The notes: generated by a model not told the origin, from the letters alone. A stretch of DNA of 64,000 nucleotides from Streptomyces sp. TRM68367 (GCF_014495685.1 NZ_JACTVI010000007.1:1-64000), one strand, 5' to 3'. Counted from the first letter of the stretch, positions 53,424-63,285 are shown. A program made the numbers and translations.

Positions 53424-54344
53424 ATGGCTGCCGTGGCAGAAACGACGACGACCGTACGGCCCGCACGGCGCAGGCCCTCCTTCGGGCGGGTCGTGGCCTG
53501 GACGGTGATGACCGCGATCGTGCTCATCACCCTGCTGCCGTTCTACTGGATCCTGCGCACCGCGCTCTCCTCGAACCCGGGGCTTGCGGCCCATCCGACC
53601 GATCCGCTGCCGGTCGACCTGACCACCGGCGGTTTCGAGCGGGCGCTCGGCCTGCAGTCCGCCGAGGAGGCGGTCGCGCAGGGAGGCGCGGGCGGCGGGC
53701 TGAAGTTCTGGCGCTATCTGCTCAACTCGGTGCTCGTCTCGACGCTTGTCACCACCTGCCAGATCTTCTTCTCCGCGATGGCCGCCTACGCCTTCGCAAG
53801 GCTGCGCTGGCGGGGCCGGGACACGGTGTTCGCCCTGTTCCTGGCCGGGCTGATGGTGCCGACCATCTTCACCCTGCTGCCGAACTTCGTGCTCATCAAG
53901 GAACTCGGCCTGGTGGACAACCTGCTGGGCATCGCGCTGCCGACGATGTTCATGACGCCGTTCGCGGTGTTCTTCCTGCGCCAGTTCTTCATGAACCTCC
54001 CCAAGGAGGTCGAGGAGGCGGCACTCCTCGACGGCGCCGGAAAGGTGCGGATCTTCTTCCGGGTGCTGCTGCCGATGGCGTCCACGCCGGTCATGACGCT
54101 GGCCGTGCTGACGTACATCACGTCCTGGAACGACTACTTCTGGCCGCTGATGGTGTCCTACAGCGACAGTTCGCGCGTGCTGACGGTGGCGCTGGCCATC
54201 TTCCGGGCACAGACCCCGCAGTCCGGCATCGACTGGTCGGGCCTCATGGCGGCGACGCTCATCGCGGCGCTGCCGATGCTCGTGCTGTTCGGCTTCTTCG
54301 CGCGCCGCATCGTCAGCTCCATCAGCTTCACCGGGCTCAAGTGA
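53424..54344 (+). CDS. Carbohydrate ABC transporter permease (MalG-like)
   Basis: A 306-residue partner permease. The start is VVAWTVMTAIVLITLLPFYW, and the EAA loop is KEVEEAALLDGAGKVRIFFR then VLLPMAS. A 30-residue insertion after the first segment (TGGFERALGLQSAEEAVAQG) is longer than usual and probably forms an outside loop. It forms the heterodimeric channel with the preceding permease. The ATG at 53424 follows GGGAG. Confidence 0.9.
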   Translation: MAAVAETTTTVRPARRRPSFGRVVAWTVMTAIVLITLLPFYWILRTALSSNPGLAAHPTDPLPVDLTTGGFERALGLQSAEEAVAQGGAGGGLKFWRYLLNSVLVSTLVTTCQIFFSAMAAYAFARLRWRGRDTVFALFLAGLMVPTIFTLLPNFVLIKELGLVDNLLGIALPTMFMTPFAVFFLRQFFMNLPKEVEEAALLDGAGKVRIFFRVLLPMASTPVMTLAVLTYITSWNDYFWPLMVSYSDSSRVLTVALAIFRAQTPQSGIDWSGLMAATLIAALPMLVLFGFFARRIVSSISFTGLK

Positions 54345-54354
54345 GGGAATGGTC

Positions 54355-55707
54355 ATGCGATTTCGATTCCGTACGGTCGGGGCGCTGGCCGGGGCCCTAA
54401 CGTTGTCCCTGGCGACCGGGTGCGCCCAGGGCGGCGGCACCGGCTCGTCCGCGAAGAACACGGTGACGTACTGGCTGTGGGACGCCAACCAGCTGCCCGC
54501 CTACCAGGCCTGCGCCAAGGGCTTCGAGAAGCAGAACCCGGGTCTGAAAGTGCAGATCACCCAAATGGGCTGGGACGACTACTGGACCAAGCTCACCGCC
54601 AGCTTCATCGCGGGCACCCAGCCGGACGTGTTCACCGACCACATCCAGAAGTTCGGCCAGTTCGCCGACCTGCAGGTGCTTGAGCCGCTGGACGACCTGG
54701 GCATCAAGGACTCCGCCTACCAGCCGGGGCTGGCCGCCAACTGGATCGGCCAGGACGGCCACCGCTACGGCGCCCCGAAGGACTGGGACACCGTCGCCCT
54801 CTTCTACAACGAGAAGATGGCGAAGGACGCCGGTCTCACCGCCGAGGAACTCAACAACCTGTCCTGGAACCCGAAGGACGGCGGTTCCTTCGAGAAGGCC
54901 CTCGCGCACCTGACCGTCGACAAGAACGGCAAGCGGGGCGACGAGCCCGGTTTCGACAAGAACAACGTCAAGGTGTACGGCCTGGCGTCCAAGGGCGGTG
55001 GCTACGCCGACGGCCAGACCCAGTGGAGCAGCTTCGCCGCCTCCGCGGGCTGGAACTACACCGACAAGAAGCGGTGGGGCACCAAGTACCGGTACGACGA
55101 CAAGACCTTCCAGTCGGTCGTCAAGTGGTACTTCGGCCTGGCGAAGAAGGGCTACATGGCGCCCCTGTCCGACTGGAACTCCCAGTCCAACGAGGGCAAC
55201 GTCCAGGTGGCCGCGGGCAAGGCGGCGGCCTCGCTGGACGGGGCGTGGATGATCTCGACGTACGCCGGTTTCAAGGGGATGACCATCCGCTCCGCCCTCA
55301 CGCCCGAGGGCCCCACCGGCAAGCGCGCCACGATGATGAACGGACTCGCCGACTCCATCACCAAGAACGCCCGCAACAAGGCGGGCGCCAGGAAGTGGGT
55401 GAAGTACCTGGCGTCGGACGAGTGCCAGACGACGGTGGGCCGTTACGGCGTCGTCTTCCCGGCCACGCCCGACGGCACGGACGCCGCGGTGGCGGCGTAC
55501 AAGAAGAAAGGCATCGACGTCTCGGCGTTCACCGAACCGGTGGCCGACAAGAAGAACTTCACCACCTTCTCCTACCCGATCACCGACTTCGCGGCGGACG
55601 TGCAGGCGCTGATGGACCCCGCCATGGAGGACATCTACGGCAACGGCAAGCCCGTGAGCAGCCTCGACCAGACCAACGACCAGATCAATCTCATTCTCGA
55701 CCAGTGA
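54355..55707 (+). CDS. Extracellular sugar-binding lipoprotein of the ABC importer
   Basis: A 450-residue family-1 solute-binding protein. Lipoprotein signal: MRFRFRTVGALAGALTLSLA followed by the lipobox ATGC with Cys at about residue 23. The mature part includes VTYWLWDANQLPAYQACAKG, FIAGTQPDVFTDHIQKFGQF and AAGKAAASLDGAWMISTYAG, common in receptors for mono- or oligosaccharides. ATG 54355 is preferred over 54349 because GAGGGA is then at proper spacing. It is 10 bases downstream of the second permease. Confidence 0.9.
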   Translation: MRFRFRTVGALAGALTLSLATGCAQGGGTGSSAKNTVTYWLWDANQLPAYQACAKGFEKQNPGLKVQITQMGWDDYWTKLTASFIAGTQPDVFTDHIQKFGQFADLQVLEPLDDLGIKDSAYQPGLAANWIGQDGHRYGAPKDWDTVALFYNEKMAKDAGLTAEELNNLSWNPKDGGSFEKALAHLTVDKNGKRGDEPGFDKNNVKVYGLASKGGGYADGQTQWSSFAASAGWNYTDKKRWGTKYRYDDKTFQSVVKWYFGLAKKGYMAPLSDWNSQSNEGNVQVAAGKAAASLDGAWMISTYAGFKGMTIRSALTPEGPTGKRATMMNGLADSITKNARNKAGARKWVKYLASDECQTTVGRYGVVFPATPDGTDAAVAAYKKKGIDVSAFTEPVADKKNFTTFSYPITDFAADVQALMDPAMEDIYGNGKPVSSLDQTNDQINLILDQ

Positions 55708-55721
55708 AGGGCACGCCTTAC

Positions 55722-56921
55722 ATGACGTTCTCGCTCGGCATCGTCGGCGCCGGCCAGTTCTCCGGCCAGTTCGCCACGCTGTTCCAGGCACACCCCGGCA
55801 TCAGCGACGTCTACGTCACCGATCTGCTGCCCGAACGGGCCGAACAGCTCGCCGCCGCCCAGGGGCTGGCGGGCACCTTCCCCACGTACGAGGCCATGCT
55901 GGAGTCCCCGGCCGTCGACGCGGTCGCCATCTTCACCCAGCGCTGGACCCACGGGCCGCTGGTCGTGCAGGGCCTGAACGCGGGCAAGCACGTGTACTCC
56001 GCGGTTCCCATGGCGATCGCCACGGAGGAGATCGCGGCGATCATCGACGCGGTCAGGGCGACCGGGCTGACGTACATGATGGGCGAGACCAGCCAGTACA
56101 ACCCGGCGACCGTGCACGCCCGCAACCAGATAGCCGAGGGCGCCTTCGGGCGGCTGTTCTACGCCGAGGGCGACTACGTCCACGACATGGACCTCGGGTT
56201 CTACGAGGCGTACCAGTACAGCGGCGGCGAGAACTGGAAGGCGACCGCCAGCTATCCCCCGCTGCTGTACCCGACGCACTCGGTGGGCGGTGTGCTGGGT
56301 GCCTGGCAGACGCACGCGGTGAGCGTCTCCGCGATCGGGGTGAGCGACGACCGCGCGGACGGCGTCTTCGACACGTCGGTCAGCCAGTTCGGCAACGACG
56401 TCTCCAACGCGACCGCGCTGTTCGAGGTGGCGGGCGGCGGTTCGTTCCGTACGAACGAGTTCCGGCGGGTGGGCTATCCGTCCCACATCCGGGAGTCGCG
56501 GTTCCGGTTCTTCGGGACGGAGGCGAGCATGGAGCAGGTCGCCACGGTCGCGCTGTGGCAGGACAAGAAGGGCGTGAAGGACATCAGCGAACTGCTGGAG
56601 CCCAAGCCCACCCTGTCCCCGGACGACCCCTCGCTCCAGCACATCGCGCCGGACCTGCGGGCCGCGTTCACCTCCGGGTCGGCGCCCGTGCACGACCGTG
56701 CGCGGCTGCCGCGGGAGTTCGACAACCTGCACAACGGCCACGAGGGCAGCCACCACTTCCTGGTGGACGACTTCGTGACCGCGGTGAACACCCGCACCCT
56801 GCCGTCGGTGAACGCGTGGGTGGCGGCCCGCTACACCCTGCCGGGCATCATCGCGCACGAGTCCGCGCGGCAGGGCGGGGCCCGGCTGGAGATCCCGGAC
56901 TTCGGGGACGCTCCCCAGTAG
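55722..56921 (+). CDS. Gfo/Idh/MocA-family dehydrogenase of the sugar operon
   Basis: A 399-residue NAD(P)-dependent oxidoreductase. The Rossmann start is SLGIVGAGQFSGQFATLFQA. The family's EKP motif is degenerate, reading YSAVPMAIATEEIAAI, so the Lys usually used for catalysis is missing at this spot. The C-terminal domain has ASYPPLLYPTHSVGGVLGAW with a His in the expected active-site region. The gene follows the lipoprotein by 14 bases and presumably oxidises or epimerises the imported sugar or its uronate. Confidence 0.84.
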   Translation: MTFSLGIVGAGQFSGQFATLFQAHPGISDVYVTDLLPERAEQLAAAQGLAGTFPTYEAMLESPAVDAVAIFTQRWTHGPLVVQGLNAGKHVYSAVPMAIATEEIAAIIDAVRATGLTYMMGETSQYNPATVHARNQIAEGAFGRLFYAEGDYVHDMDLGFYEAYQYSGGENWKATASYPPLLYPTHSVGGVLGAWQTHAVSVSAIGVSDDRADGVFDTSVSQFGNDVSNATALFEVAGGGSFRTNEFRRVGYPSHIRESRFRFFGTEASMEQVATVALWQDKKGVKDISELLEPKPTLSPDDPSLQHIAPDLRAAFTSGSAPVHDRARLPREFDNLHNGHEGSHHFLVDDFVTAVNTRTLPSVNAWVAARYTLPGIIAHESARQGGARLEIPDFGDAPQ

Positions 56922-56947
56922 CGGCTGTGCGGGCCGGGTGCCTGGGA

Positions 56948-57643
56948 TCAGGTGCCCGGCTTGCGGCCGTACACGAAGACGTCGTCGCCCTTCTTCAGCA
57001 GCGACCAGTACCTCTTGGCGTCGGTCTTCGTCATGTTGACGCAGCCGTGCGAGCCCGGCGGGTTCCACATGCTGACGCCGACGGAGTGGAAGGCCTGCCC
57101 GCCGTCGAAGAACTGGCTGTAGGGCATCGGCACGTGGTAGATCGACGAGACGTGGTCGATGTTCCGCCAGTAGATCTTCTTCATGCCGGTGCGGGTCTCG
57201 TACCCGTTGCGCCCGGTGCGGACCGGCACCGGGCCGTAGACCAGCTTCTTGCCGTCCTGGATCCAGCTCAGCTGGAGCGTGAGGTTCACGCAGGCGATCC
57301 GGCCCTTGTTGACCGGGCACTTGCCGGCCTTGTTGGGGTGCTTCCCGACAGCCTTCTGCTTGTTCATGAGGTTCATCACGCCCCAGGTGACGGACCCGGC
57401 GTAGCCGATGTTCGGCGTGATGCCGTGTTTGGTCTGGAATGACCGGATCGCCGTGCAGTCGGCGGCGGACTGCTTGCCGTCGGCCGGGCGGCCGAGGAAC
57501 TTCTCCACCTGCTTCTGGTACGGCCCGGTCTGCGTGGTGCAGCTCGCGGCCTGCGCCGGTGTCGCGCCGAGCGCGAGCGAGAGCGGCGCCACCAGTGCGG
57601 TGATCCCGGCGGCGACGGCGGTCCGTCTGCGTATGTCCCCCAT
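56948..57643 (-). CDS. Secreted L,D-transpeptidase (YkuD) with peptidoglycan-binding module
   Basis: A 231-residue exported protein. The signal peptide is AVAAGITALVAPLSLALGAT (cleavage near AQA-A). A short peptidoglycan-binding part follows (TQTGPYQKQVEKFLGRPADG, SFQTKHGITPNIGYAG). The YkuD catalytic domain ends FHSVGVSMWNPPGSHGCVNM, giving His and Ser-His-Gly-Cys, with Cys as nucleophile. The enzyme makes 3-3 cross-links or attaches proteins to the wall. It converges on the dehydrogenase gene with a 26-base gap. Confidence 0.9.
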   Translation of the reverse strand: MGDIRRRTAVAAGITALVAPLSLALGATPAQAASCTTQTGPYQKQVEKFLGRPADGKQSAADCTAIRSFQTKHGITPNIGYAGSVTWGVMNLMNKQKAVGKHPNKAGKCPVNKGRIACVNLTLQLSWIQDGKKLVYGPVPVRTGRNGYETRTGMKKIYWRNIDHVSSIYHVPMPYSQFFDGGQAFHSVGVSMWNPPGSHGCVNMTKTDAKRYWSLLKKGDDVFVYGRKPGT

Positions 57644-57739
57644 GGCTGGTCAGCCCTTTCGCACAGTGTTCGACGGGACCGCGCGGGCCGCGGTCCCTGC
57701 CATCTAGACCGGCGCCGGGCGGCAGCGGTTGCCGGGGGC

Positions 57740-57990
57740 GCTCACGCTGCGACGAAACGGTGACAATCCGCGCCGCGCAGCCGCCCGGGCGGGAGCCGCC
57801 GGTGCGTACGCGCGTGCCGCGCTCGCGAAGGACACCTCCGACCGGATGCTCGCGGCGCTGCGCAGCGGTGAGCTCGACATCGCCGTGGCCGGGCTCACGG
57901 ACGCCGGGCTGCCGCCCGGTGTGGCGGTGCGGGTGCTTGTCGACGTGCCGCTGGTGGCGCCGCGGCCTCGGACCATCCGCTGCTACGGGC
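57740..57990 (+). pseudogene. LysR-type regulator, fragment of the ligand-binding domain
   Basis: MLAALRSGELDIAVAGLTDA then GLPPGVAVRVLVDVPLVA resembles the middle of a LysR effector domain. It has no helix-turn-helix and no C-terminus, and ends where the opposite-strand SDR fragment begins. Confidence 0.5.
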
Positions 57991-58022
57991 GTGCGCCGGC
58001 CGTACGGCCGTGCCGCCGACCG

Positions 58023-58302
58023 CGCTGCGTGAGCACACGTCGAGCGAGCCGAAGGCGGCCGCGGCGTACGCCACGGCCGCCTCGCCCGCCGCCCGGTCCG
58101 CCACGTCGCACGCGAACCCTTCGGCGGCCACCCCCTCGTCCCGCAGTAGCGCCGCCGTCTTCTCGGCCTCGGCCAGGTCCGCGTCGGCCACGAGGACCCG
58201 CGCCCCCTCCGCGGCGAACCGGCGCGCCGTGGCCGCACCGATGCCGCGCGCCGCGCCGGTGATGAGAACTCCGTATCCCTCGAAGCGCCTTGTGTCCGTC
58301 AT
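58023..58302 (-). pseudogene. SDR N-terminal fragment
   Basis: ATG at 58302 begins MTDTRRFEGYGVLITGAARG, then IGAATARRFAAEGARVLVAD and ALLRDEGVAAEGFACDV, ending FGSLDV, at which point the SDR fold is cut before the catalytic Tyr/Lys. About 90 residues remain. Confidence 0.75.
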
Positions 58303-58358
58303 GGCGCCGACGGTACGTGCGGGACGAGCGGCCGGACAGGTGCTGTGCCGGTGCGGTC

Positions 58359-59273
58359 TCAGCGGTACCCGGTCGTGTCGGCCGGCTTGTCCGCGTCCTG
58401 GACCTCGAGGAGGTAGCGCCAGGCGTCGGGGCGGCTGCCGTCGAGGTCGGTGAAGCCGTAGACCTGGGCGAGGCCGCCGCTGGAGAGGGAGGCGCCGTTG
58501 AAGCGGGACACCTCGGGGTCGGCGGCGAGTGCGGCGACGGCACGGCCGACGTAGCGGGGTGTCTCCGAGATGGCGAAGTGCGGCGTGCGGGCGAGGGCGT
58601 CGCGCCAGTTGTCCTCCCTTACGCCGAAGTTGTCGAGCATCATCTCCGAGCGCAGCCAGCCGGGGGTCAGCGCGACGGCCGTGGCACCGCGCGGGCCCAG
58701 TTCGTGGCCGAGGGCGAAGGCCATGCGCAGGACGGATGCCTTGGCGAGGTCGTAGAAGAAGTTGACCCGGTAGTTGTCCCGGTTGTACTCCGACGTGCCG
58801 TCGGTCATCTCGACCACCAGGCCACCGGGCCGGCGCAGCAGCAGGGGCAGGGCGTGGTGGCTGGTGATCGCGTGGGTGTCGACCGCGAGCCTGAGCAGCC
58901 TCAGCCCGTTGTCGAGGTCGTGCTCCCACACCGGACTCTCCCATTCGAAGAGCGTCTCGCCGCCCCAGATGTCGTTGACGAGGATGTCGAGGCGGCTCTG
59001 CTCGTCCGCGATGCGGTCCACGAGGGTGCGGACCTGTGCCGGGTCGAGGTGGTCGGTGGGTACGGCGATGCCGTGGCCGCCGGCCTCCGTGACCAGGTCG
59101 GCGGTGTCCTCGATGGTCTCGGGGCGGTCGTACTCCGAGCGGCGCTCGCGGGTGCTGCGCCCGGTGACGTAGACGGTGGCCCCGGCGGCCCCCAGCTCCA
59201 CGGCGGTTCCCCGTCCCGCTCCCCTGGTCGCCCCGGCGACCAGTGCGACCTTTCCGTGCAGCGGCTGTGACAT
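58359..59273 (-). CDS. SDR-family oxidoreductase
   Basis: A 304-residue SDR with VALVAGATRGAGRGTAVELG, DILVNDIWGGETLFEWES (replacing NNAG with ND-x-W-G), Ser near MTDGTSEYNRDNYR and YxxxK in FFYDLAKASVLRMAF. The variant belongs to the branch with a longer 30-residue C-terminal extension (RPDAWRYLLEVQDADKPADT). Function unknown. The ATG at 59273 places the glycine motif at residues 13-19. Confidence 0.84.
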   Translation of the reverse strand: MSQPLHGKVALVAGATRGAGRGTAVELGAAGATVYVTGRSTRERRSEYDRPETIEDTADLVTEAGGHGIAVPTDHLDPAQVRTLVDRIADEQSRLDILVNDIWGGETLFEWESPVWEHDLDNGLRLLRLAVDTHAITSHHALPLLLRRPGGLVVEMTDGTSEYNRDNYRVNFFYDLAKASVLRMAFALGHELGPRGATAVALTPGWLRSEMMLDNFGVREDNWRDALARTPHFAISETPRYVGRAVAALAADPEVSRFNGASLSSGGLAQVYGFTDLDGSRPDAWRYLLEVQDADKPADTTGYR

Positions 59274-59379
59274 GTCCGGCCTCCCGAATCCTCTGCGGTG
59301 CTCGTCGCTTAGAGGGTGACGGGTAAGCCGGACATCTTCTGTCGCCTATTGCGGGCGTCGTCCGTCAGTGTCGTCGCCG

Positions 59380-60009
59380 TCAGTGTCCGCGCGCGATCCA
59401 CTCCTCCAGGTGCGGGGCCTCGGCACCGATGCTGGTCCCGTCGCCGTGGCCGGTCAGGACCTTGGTCTCGGGCGGGAGGGTGAGCAGCCGGTCCCGGATC
59501 GAGTCGATGATCGTCGGGAAGTGTGAGTAGGAGCGGCCGGTGGCGCCGGGGCCGCCCTGGAAGAGGGTGTCGCCGGTGAAGACGGTGCCCAGGCCGGGGT
59601 CGTACAGGCATACGGCGCCGGGCGCGTGCCCGGGCGTGTGCATTACCCGCAGATCGGCACCCGCCGCCTCGATCAACTGGCCGTCGGTCAGCCAGGCGTC
59701 GGGGTCGCGGTCCGGATGGGCCTGCTTCCACAGGGGCAGGTCGTCCTGGTGCAGCCAGATGGTGGCGCCGGTGCGGTCGGCGAGGGCGGGGGCGGCGTTG
59801 ACGTGGTCGTTGTGGGCGTGGGTGCACACGATCGCGGTCAGCCGGCGGTCGCCGACGGCCCGGGCGATGGCGTCGGCGTCGTGCGCGGCGTCGATGACGA
59901 TCACTTCGTGGTCGTCGCCGACGAGCCACACGTTGTTGTCGACGTCCCAGCTGCCGCCGTCGAGGGTGAACTGACCGGAGGTGACGAGGTGTTCGACGCG
60001 GGCGGCCAT
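59380..60009 (-). CDS. Metallo-beta-lactamase-fold hydrolase of the mycothiol formaldehyde pathway
   Basis: A 209-residue MBL-fold protein. The metal motif is VCTHAHNDHVNAAPALADRT, and later ligands are in MHTPGHAPGAVCL, FTGDTLFQGGPG and LTGHGDGTS. It is the usual partner of mycothiol-dependent formaldehyde dehydrogenase (Rv2260 beside Rv2259) and is proposed to hydrolyse S-formylmycothiol to formate. The start codon overlaps the dehydrogenase's stop by one base (TGATG on the coding strand), so the two are coupled. Confidence 0.88.
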   Translation of the reverse strand: MAARVEHLVTSGQFTLDGGSWDVDNNVWLVGDDHEVIVIDAAHDADAIARAVGDRRLTAIVCTHAHNDHVNAAPALADRTGATIWLHQDDLPLWKQAHPDRDPDAWLTDGQLIEAAGADLRVMHTPGHAPGAVCLYDPGLGTVFTGDTLFQGGPGATGRSYSHFPTIIDSIRDRLLTLPPETKVLTGHGDGTSIGAEAPHLEEWIARGH

Positions 60010-61097
60010 CAGAGCATCACCACCGAGCGCAGGACGTCACCGTGGTGCATCCGCTCGAAGGCCTTCTCCACCTCGTCCAGGGCGATCGTCTCGGTGACGA
60101 ACGCGCCCAGGTCCAGGCGGCCTTGCAGGTGCAGATCGACGAGCATGGGGAAGTCGCGTGAGGGCAGGCAGTCGCCGTACCAGGACGACTTCAGCGCCCC
60201 GCCCCGGCCGAAGACGTCCAGCAGCGGGAGTTCGAGTTTCATCTCCGGGGTCGGTACGCCGACGAGGACGACCGTGCCGGCCAGGTCGCGGGCGTAGAAG
60301 GCCTGCTTGTACGTCTCCGGGCGGCCCACGGCCTCGATGACGACGTCGGCGCCGAAGCCGCCGGTCAGCTCCCGGATCGCCTCGACGGGATCGGTCTGGC
60401 GGGAGTTGACGCTGTGCGTGGCCCCCATCGACCGGGCCGTCTCGAGCTTACGGTCGTCGATGTCCACGGCGATGATCGTCCCGGCGCCGGCCAGGTGCGC
60501 CCCGGCGATCGCCGCGTCCCCGACGCCGCCGCAGCCGATCACGGCCACACTGTCGCCGCGCCCGACGTTCCCGGTGTTGATCGCGGCGCCGATCCCGGCC
60601 ATCACCCCGCACCCGAGCAGCCCCGCCACCTGCGGCGCGACGCCCGGGGCCACCTTCGTGCACTGCCCGGCCGCGACCAGCGTCTTCTCGGCGAACGCCC
60701 CGATCCCCAGCGCCGGGGAGAGTTCCTGGCCGGTGGCGGCGAGGGTCATCTTCTGCTCGGCGTTGTGGGTGTCGAAGCAGTACCAGGGCCGTCCGCGCAG
60801 ACACGCCCGGCAACGACCGCACACCGCCCGCCAGTTCAGGATCACGAAGTCCCCGGGCGCGACCTCCTCGACCCCGTCGCCGACCGCCTCCACCACGCCG
60901 GCGGCCTCGTGCCCGAGCAGGAAGGGGAAGTCGTCGTTGATGCCGCCCTGCTTGTAGTGCAGGTCGGTGTGGCACACCCCGCACGCCTGCACCTGTACGA
61001 CGGCCTCGCCGGGGCCGGGGTCGGGCACGACGATCGTCTCGACCCGTACCGGCTCGTCCTTGCCCGGTGCGATCACACCCCGTACTTCCTGCGCCAT
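60009..61097 (-). CDS. mscR: S-(hydroxymethyl)mycothiol dehydrogenase / nitrosomycothiol reductase
   Basis: A 362-residue medium-chain zinc alcohol dehydrogenase of the class-III type. The catalytic zinc ligands are in [17 protein letters not shown] and [20 protein letters not shown]. The structural zinc cysteines are in [20 protein letters not shown]. The NAD motif is [20 protein letters not shown]. It matches MscR/FadH in length and in its C-terminal [14 protein letters not shown]. It oxidises the formaldehyde-mycothiol adduct and reduces S-nitrosomycothiol. The ATG at 61097 is followed by an operon with the MBL gene. Confidence 0.92.
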   Translation of the reverse strand: MAQEVRGVIAPGKDEPVRVETIVVPDPGPGEAVVQVQACGVCHTDLHYKQGGINDDFPFLLGHEAAGVVEAVGDGVEEVAPGDFVILNWRAVCGRCRACLRGRPWYCFDTHNAEQKMTLAATGQELSPALGIGAFAEKTLVAAGQCTKVAPGVAPQVAGLLGCGVMAGIGAAINTGNVGRGDSVAVIGCGGVGDAAIAGAHLAGAGTIIAVDIDDRKLETARSMGATHSVNSRQTDPVEAIRELTGGFGADVVIEAVGRPETYKQAFYARDLAGTVVLVGVPTPEMKLELPLLDVFGRGGALKSSWYGDCLPSRDFPMLVDLHLQGRLDLGAFVTETIALDEVEKAFERMHHGDVLRSVVML

Positions 61098-61233
61098 GGT
61101 GCTGACTCCTTCGTCGGCCGCGTGTCGGTTCGTCTCGACCCTACGCGCGACTGATCAGTAACAGCGGAAATGAGCGATGCATCCGCCCGATGATTCAAGC
61201 CACATCCCAAAACAAATACCCCAGGGGGGTACC

Positions 61234-61380
61234 ATGCGCTTCTCCAGCCGGGCCTTCGTCTGCTCCGTCGTCTCGCCGTTCGCGGCCGCACTGCTGGGCA
61301 GTCTCCCCCACAACCGTCCGCCCCCGGCCGATCTCGACGCCACACTGGCCGAGTTGGTCCGGCGGACGGCGACCCCGTAG
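61234..61380 (+). CDS. Small exported peptide, hypothetical
   Basis: A 48-residue frame, MRFSSRAFVCSVVSPFAAAL followed by LGSLPHNRPPPADLDATLAE. The N-terminus looks like a signal or membrane segment. The ATG at 61234 follows GGGGGGTACC, a good ribosome-binding site. No family recognised. A longer start at 61177 lacks such a site. Confidence 0.5.
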   Translation: MRFSSRAFVCSVVSPFAAALLGSLPHNRPPPADLDATLAELVRRTATP

Positions 61381-61463
61381 CCGGCCGCGCCAAGCGGAAT
61401 TCGCAGGCCGTGCGGGCGGGTGCGACGTAGCCTGAACGTTCCGCCGACTCCCCGAGGAGCCCC

Positions 61464-63218
61464 GTGAGCATCGCCGACATACGCACAGGTCCGCCCGCCT
61501 GGCGGCAGCTGCTCGGTTACGTACGACCGTACCGGTGGAGCCTGTTGGCGGGCGCGCTGCTCTCGCTGGTCACCGGGGCGACCGGGCTGCTGCTGCCGCT
61601 GGTGGCGCGCGGGCTGATCGACGACCTGGGGCGCGACCGGGCCATCACCGGCGCACTGCTGCTGATGTCGGTGCTTGTGGTCGCCAACGCGGCGGTGGGC
61701 GCGCTGGGTTCGTACGTCCTGCGGCGCACCGCCGAGTCGGTGGTGCTCGGCGCGCGCCGCACCCTGTCGTCGTATCTCCTGCGGCTGCGGATCGCGGCCG
61801 TGGACCGCACGGAACCCGGCGACCTGATGGCCCGCATCACCTCCGACACCACCCTGCTGCGCGCGGTCACCACCGACTCCCTCGTGGGCTTCGGCACGGG
61901 CGGGCTCACGCTGCTCGCGACCGTGGTGCTGATGGGCCTGGTGGAACCGGTCCTGCTGGGCGTCACGCTGGCCGTGATCGTGGGCGCGGGTGTGGTCCTC
62001 GGCGTGATCGTGCCACGTATCAACAAGGCGAGCCGGCAGGCGCAGGACGCGGTCGGGGTGATGGGCGCCTCGCTGGAGCGGGTGCTCGGCGCGCTGCGGA
62101 CGGTGAAGGCGTCCAGCGCCGAGCACCGGGAGGAGCGCGCGCTGCACGAGGCGGCCGAGGAGTCGTGGCGGCAGAGCGTGCGGGCCGCCAAGTGGTCGGC
62201 GGCGGCCGGGAACACGTCCGGGCTGGCGATGCAGATCGCGTTCATCACGGTGCTCGCGGTGGGCGGTGCGCGGGTCGCGACCGGCGCCATCGACGTGGCC
62301 ACGCTGGTGGCGTTCCTGCTGTACGTCTTCTACCTGATGTCGCCGATCGCGCAGGTCGTCGGCGCCGTCACCGAGTACCAGACCGGTGCTGCCGCGCTCG
62401 CCCGCATCCAGGAGGCGCTGCGGCTGCCCGCCGAACCGGCCGCGCAGCCCGCGCCGCTGCCCCCGGCGGGCGCCGAACCGGCCGCGCTCGCCTTCGAGGA
62501 CGTGCGCTTCCGCTACGCCGACGACCTGCCGTACGTCCATCACGGGGTGACGTTCGCGGTGCCCGCCCGGGGCATGACGGCGTTCGTGGGCCCGTCCGGC
62601 GCGGGCAAGACCACGGTGTTCTCCCTCATCGAGCGGTTCTACGACCCCGACTCCGGCCGGATCGCCCTCGACGGCCGGGACCTCGCCGACTGGGAGCTGC
62701 CCCGGCTGCGGTCCGCGATCGGGTACGTCGAGCAGGACGCGCCGGTGCTGTCCGGCTCGCTGCGCGACAACCTGCTGCTGGGCAACCCGGAGGCGGACGA
62801 GGACACGCTCACCCGGGTGCTGAAGACGACCCGCCTGGACGGCCTGGTCGCCGGGCTGCCGCAGGGGCTCGACACGCTCGTCGGGCACCGCGGCACCAAG
62901 CTGTCGGGCGGCGAGCGGCAGCGCGTCGCCATCGCCCGTGCCCTGCTGCGCCGGCCCCGGCTGCTGCTGCTCGACGAGGCCACCTCGCAGCTGGACGCGG
63001 TGAACGAGGCGGCGCTGCGGGACACGGTCGCCGACGTGGCCCGGACGACCACGGTGCTGGTCGTCGCGCACCGGCTGTCGACGGTGACGATGGCCGACCG
63101 GATCGTCGTGATGGACATGGGCCGGGTCCGCGCCGTCGGCACCCACCGTGAGCTCGTGACCGCTGATCCGCTCTACGCGGAGCTGGCGGCGACCCAGTTC
63201 CTGGCCACGGCGGACTGA
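61464..63218 (+). CDS. ABC exporter, fused membrane and ATPase domains
   Basis: A 584-residue half-transporter of the MsbA/LmrA type. Residues 1-310 hold six membrane segments (start at [20 protein letters not shown]). Residues 350-584 are the ATPase: Walker A in [21 protein letters not shown]-loop in [13 protein letters not shown], signature [20 protein letters not shown], Walker [15 protein letters not shown] and the H-loop [11 protein letters not shown]. It probably homodimerises. The GTG at 61464 follows GAGGAG. The cargo is unknown; a terminator follows. Confidence 0.92.
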   Translation: MSIADIRTGPPAWRQLLGYVRPYRWSLLAGALLSLVTGATGLLLPLVARGLIDDLGRDRAITGALLLMSVLVVANAAVGALGSYVLRRTAESVVLGARRTLSSYLLRLRIAAVDRTEPGDLMARITSDTTLLRAVTTDSLVGFGTGGLTLLATVVLMGLVEPVLLGVTLAVIVGAGVVLGVIVPRINKASRQAQDAVGVMGASLERVLGALRTVKASSAEHREERALHEAAEESWRQSVRAAKWSAAAGNTSGLAMQIAFITVLAVGGARVATGAIDVATLVAFLLYVFYLMSPIAQVVGAVTEYQTGAAALARIQEALRLPAEPAAQPAPLPPAGAEPAALAFEDVRFRYADDLPYVHHGVTFAVPARGMTAFVGPSGAGKTTVFSLIERFYDPDSGRIALDGRDLADWELPRLRSAIGYVEQDAPVLSGSLRDNLLLGNPEADEDTLTRVLKTTRLDGLVAGLPQGLDTLVGHRGTKLSGGERQRVAIARALLRRPRLLLLDEATSQLDAVNEAALRDTVADVARTTTVLVVAHRLSTVTMADRIVVMDMGRVRAVGTHRELVTADPLYAELAATQFLATAD

Positions 63219-63229
63219 GCACGGCGGGA

Positions 63230-63257
63230 GGGGGCCGCCCGGCGTCGGGCGGCCCCC
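63230..63257 (+). terminator. Hairpin terminator after the ABC exporter
   Basis: GGGGGCCGCCCG, loop GCGT, then CGGGCGGCCCCC: a perfect 12-pair stem 12 bases after the stop codon. No U tract follows, which is common for actinobacterial terminators. Confidence 0.8.
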
Positions 63258-63285
63258 TCGGGGCGGGGCTCAGCGGCCACTTTCA

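Noticed and set aside
52131-54488. A 785-codon minus-strand open frame
   Set aside because: It covers the opposite strand of both permease genes and shows biased Arg/Gly/His composition, not a protein.
61155-63146. A 663-codon minus-strand open frame
   Set aside because: It lies antisense to the ABC exporter, whose motifs are complete on the plus strand.
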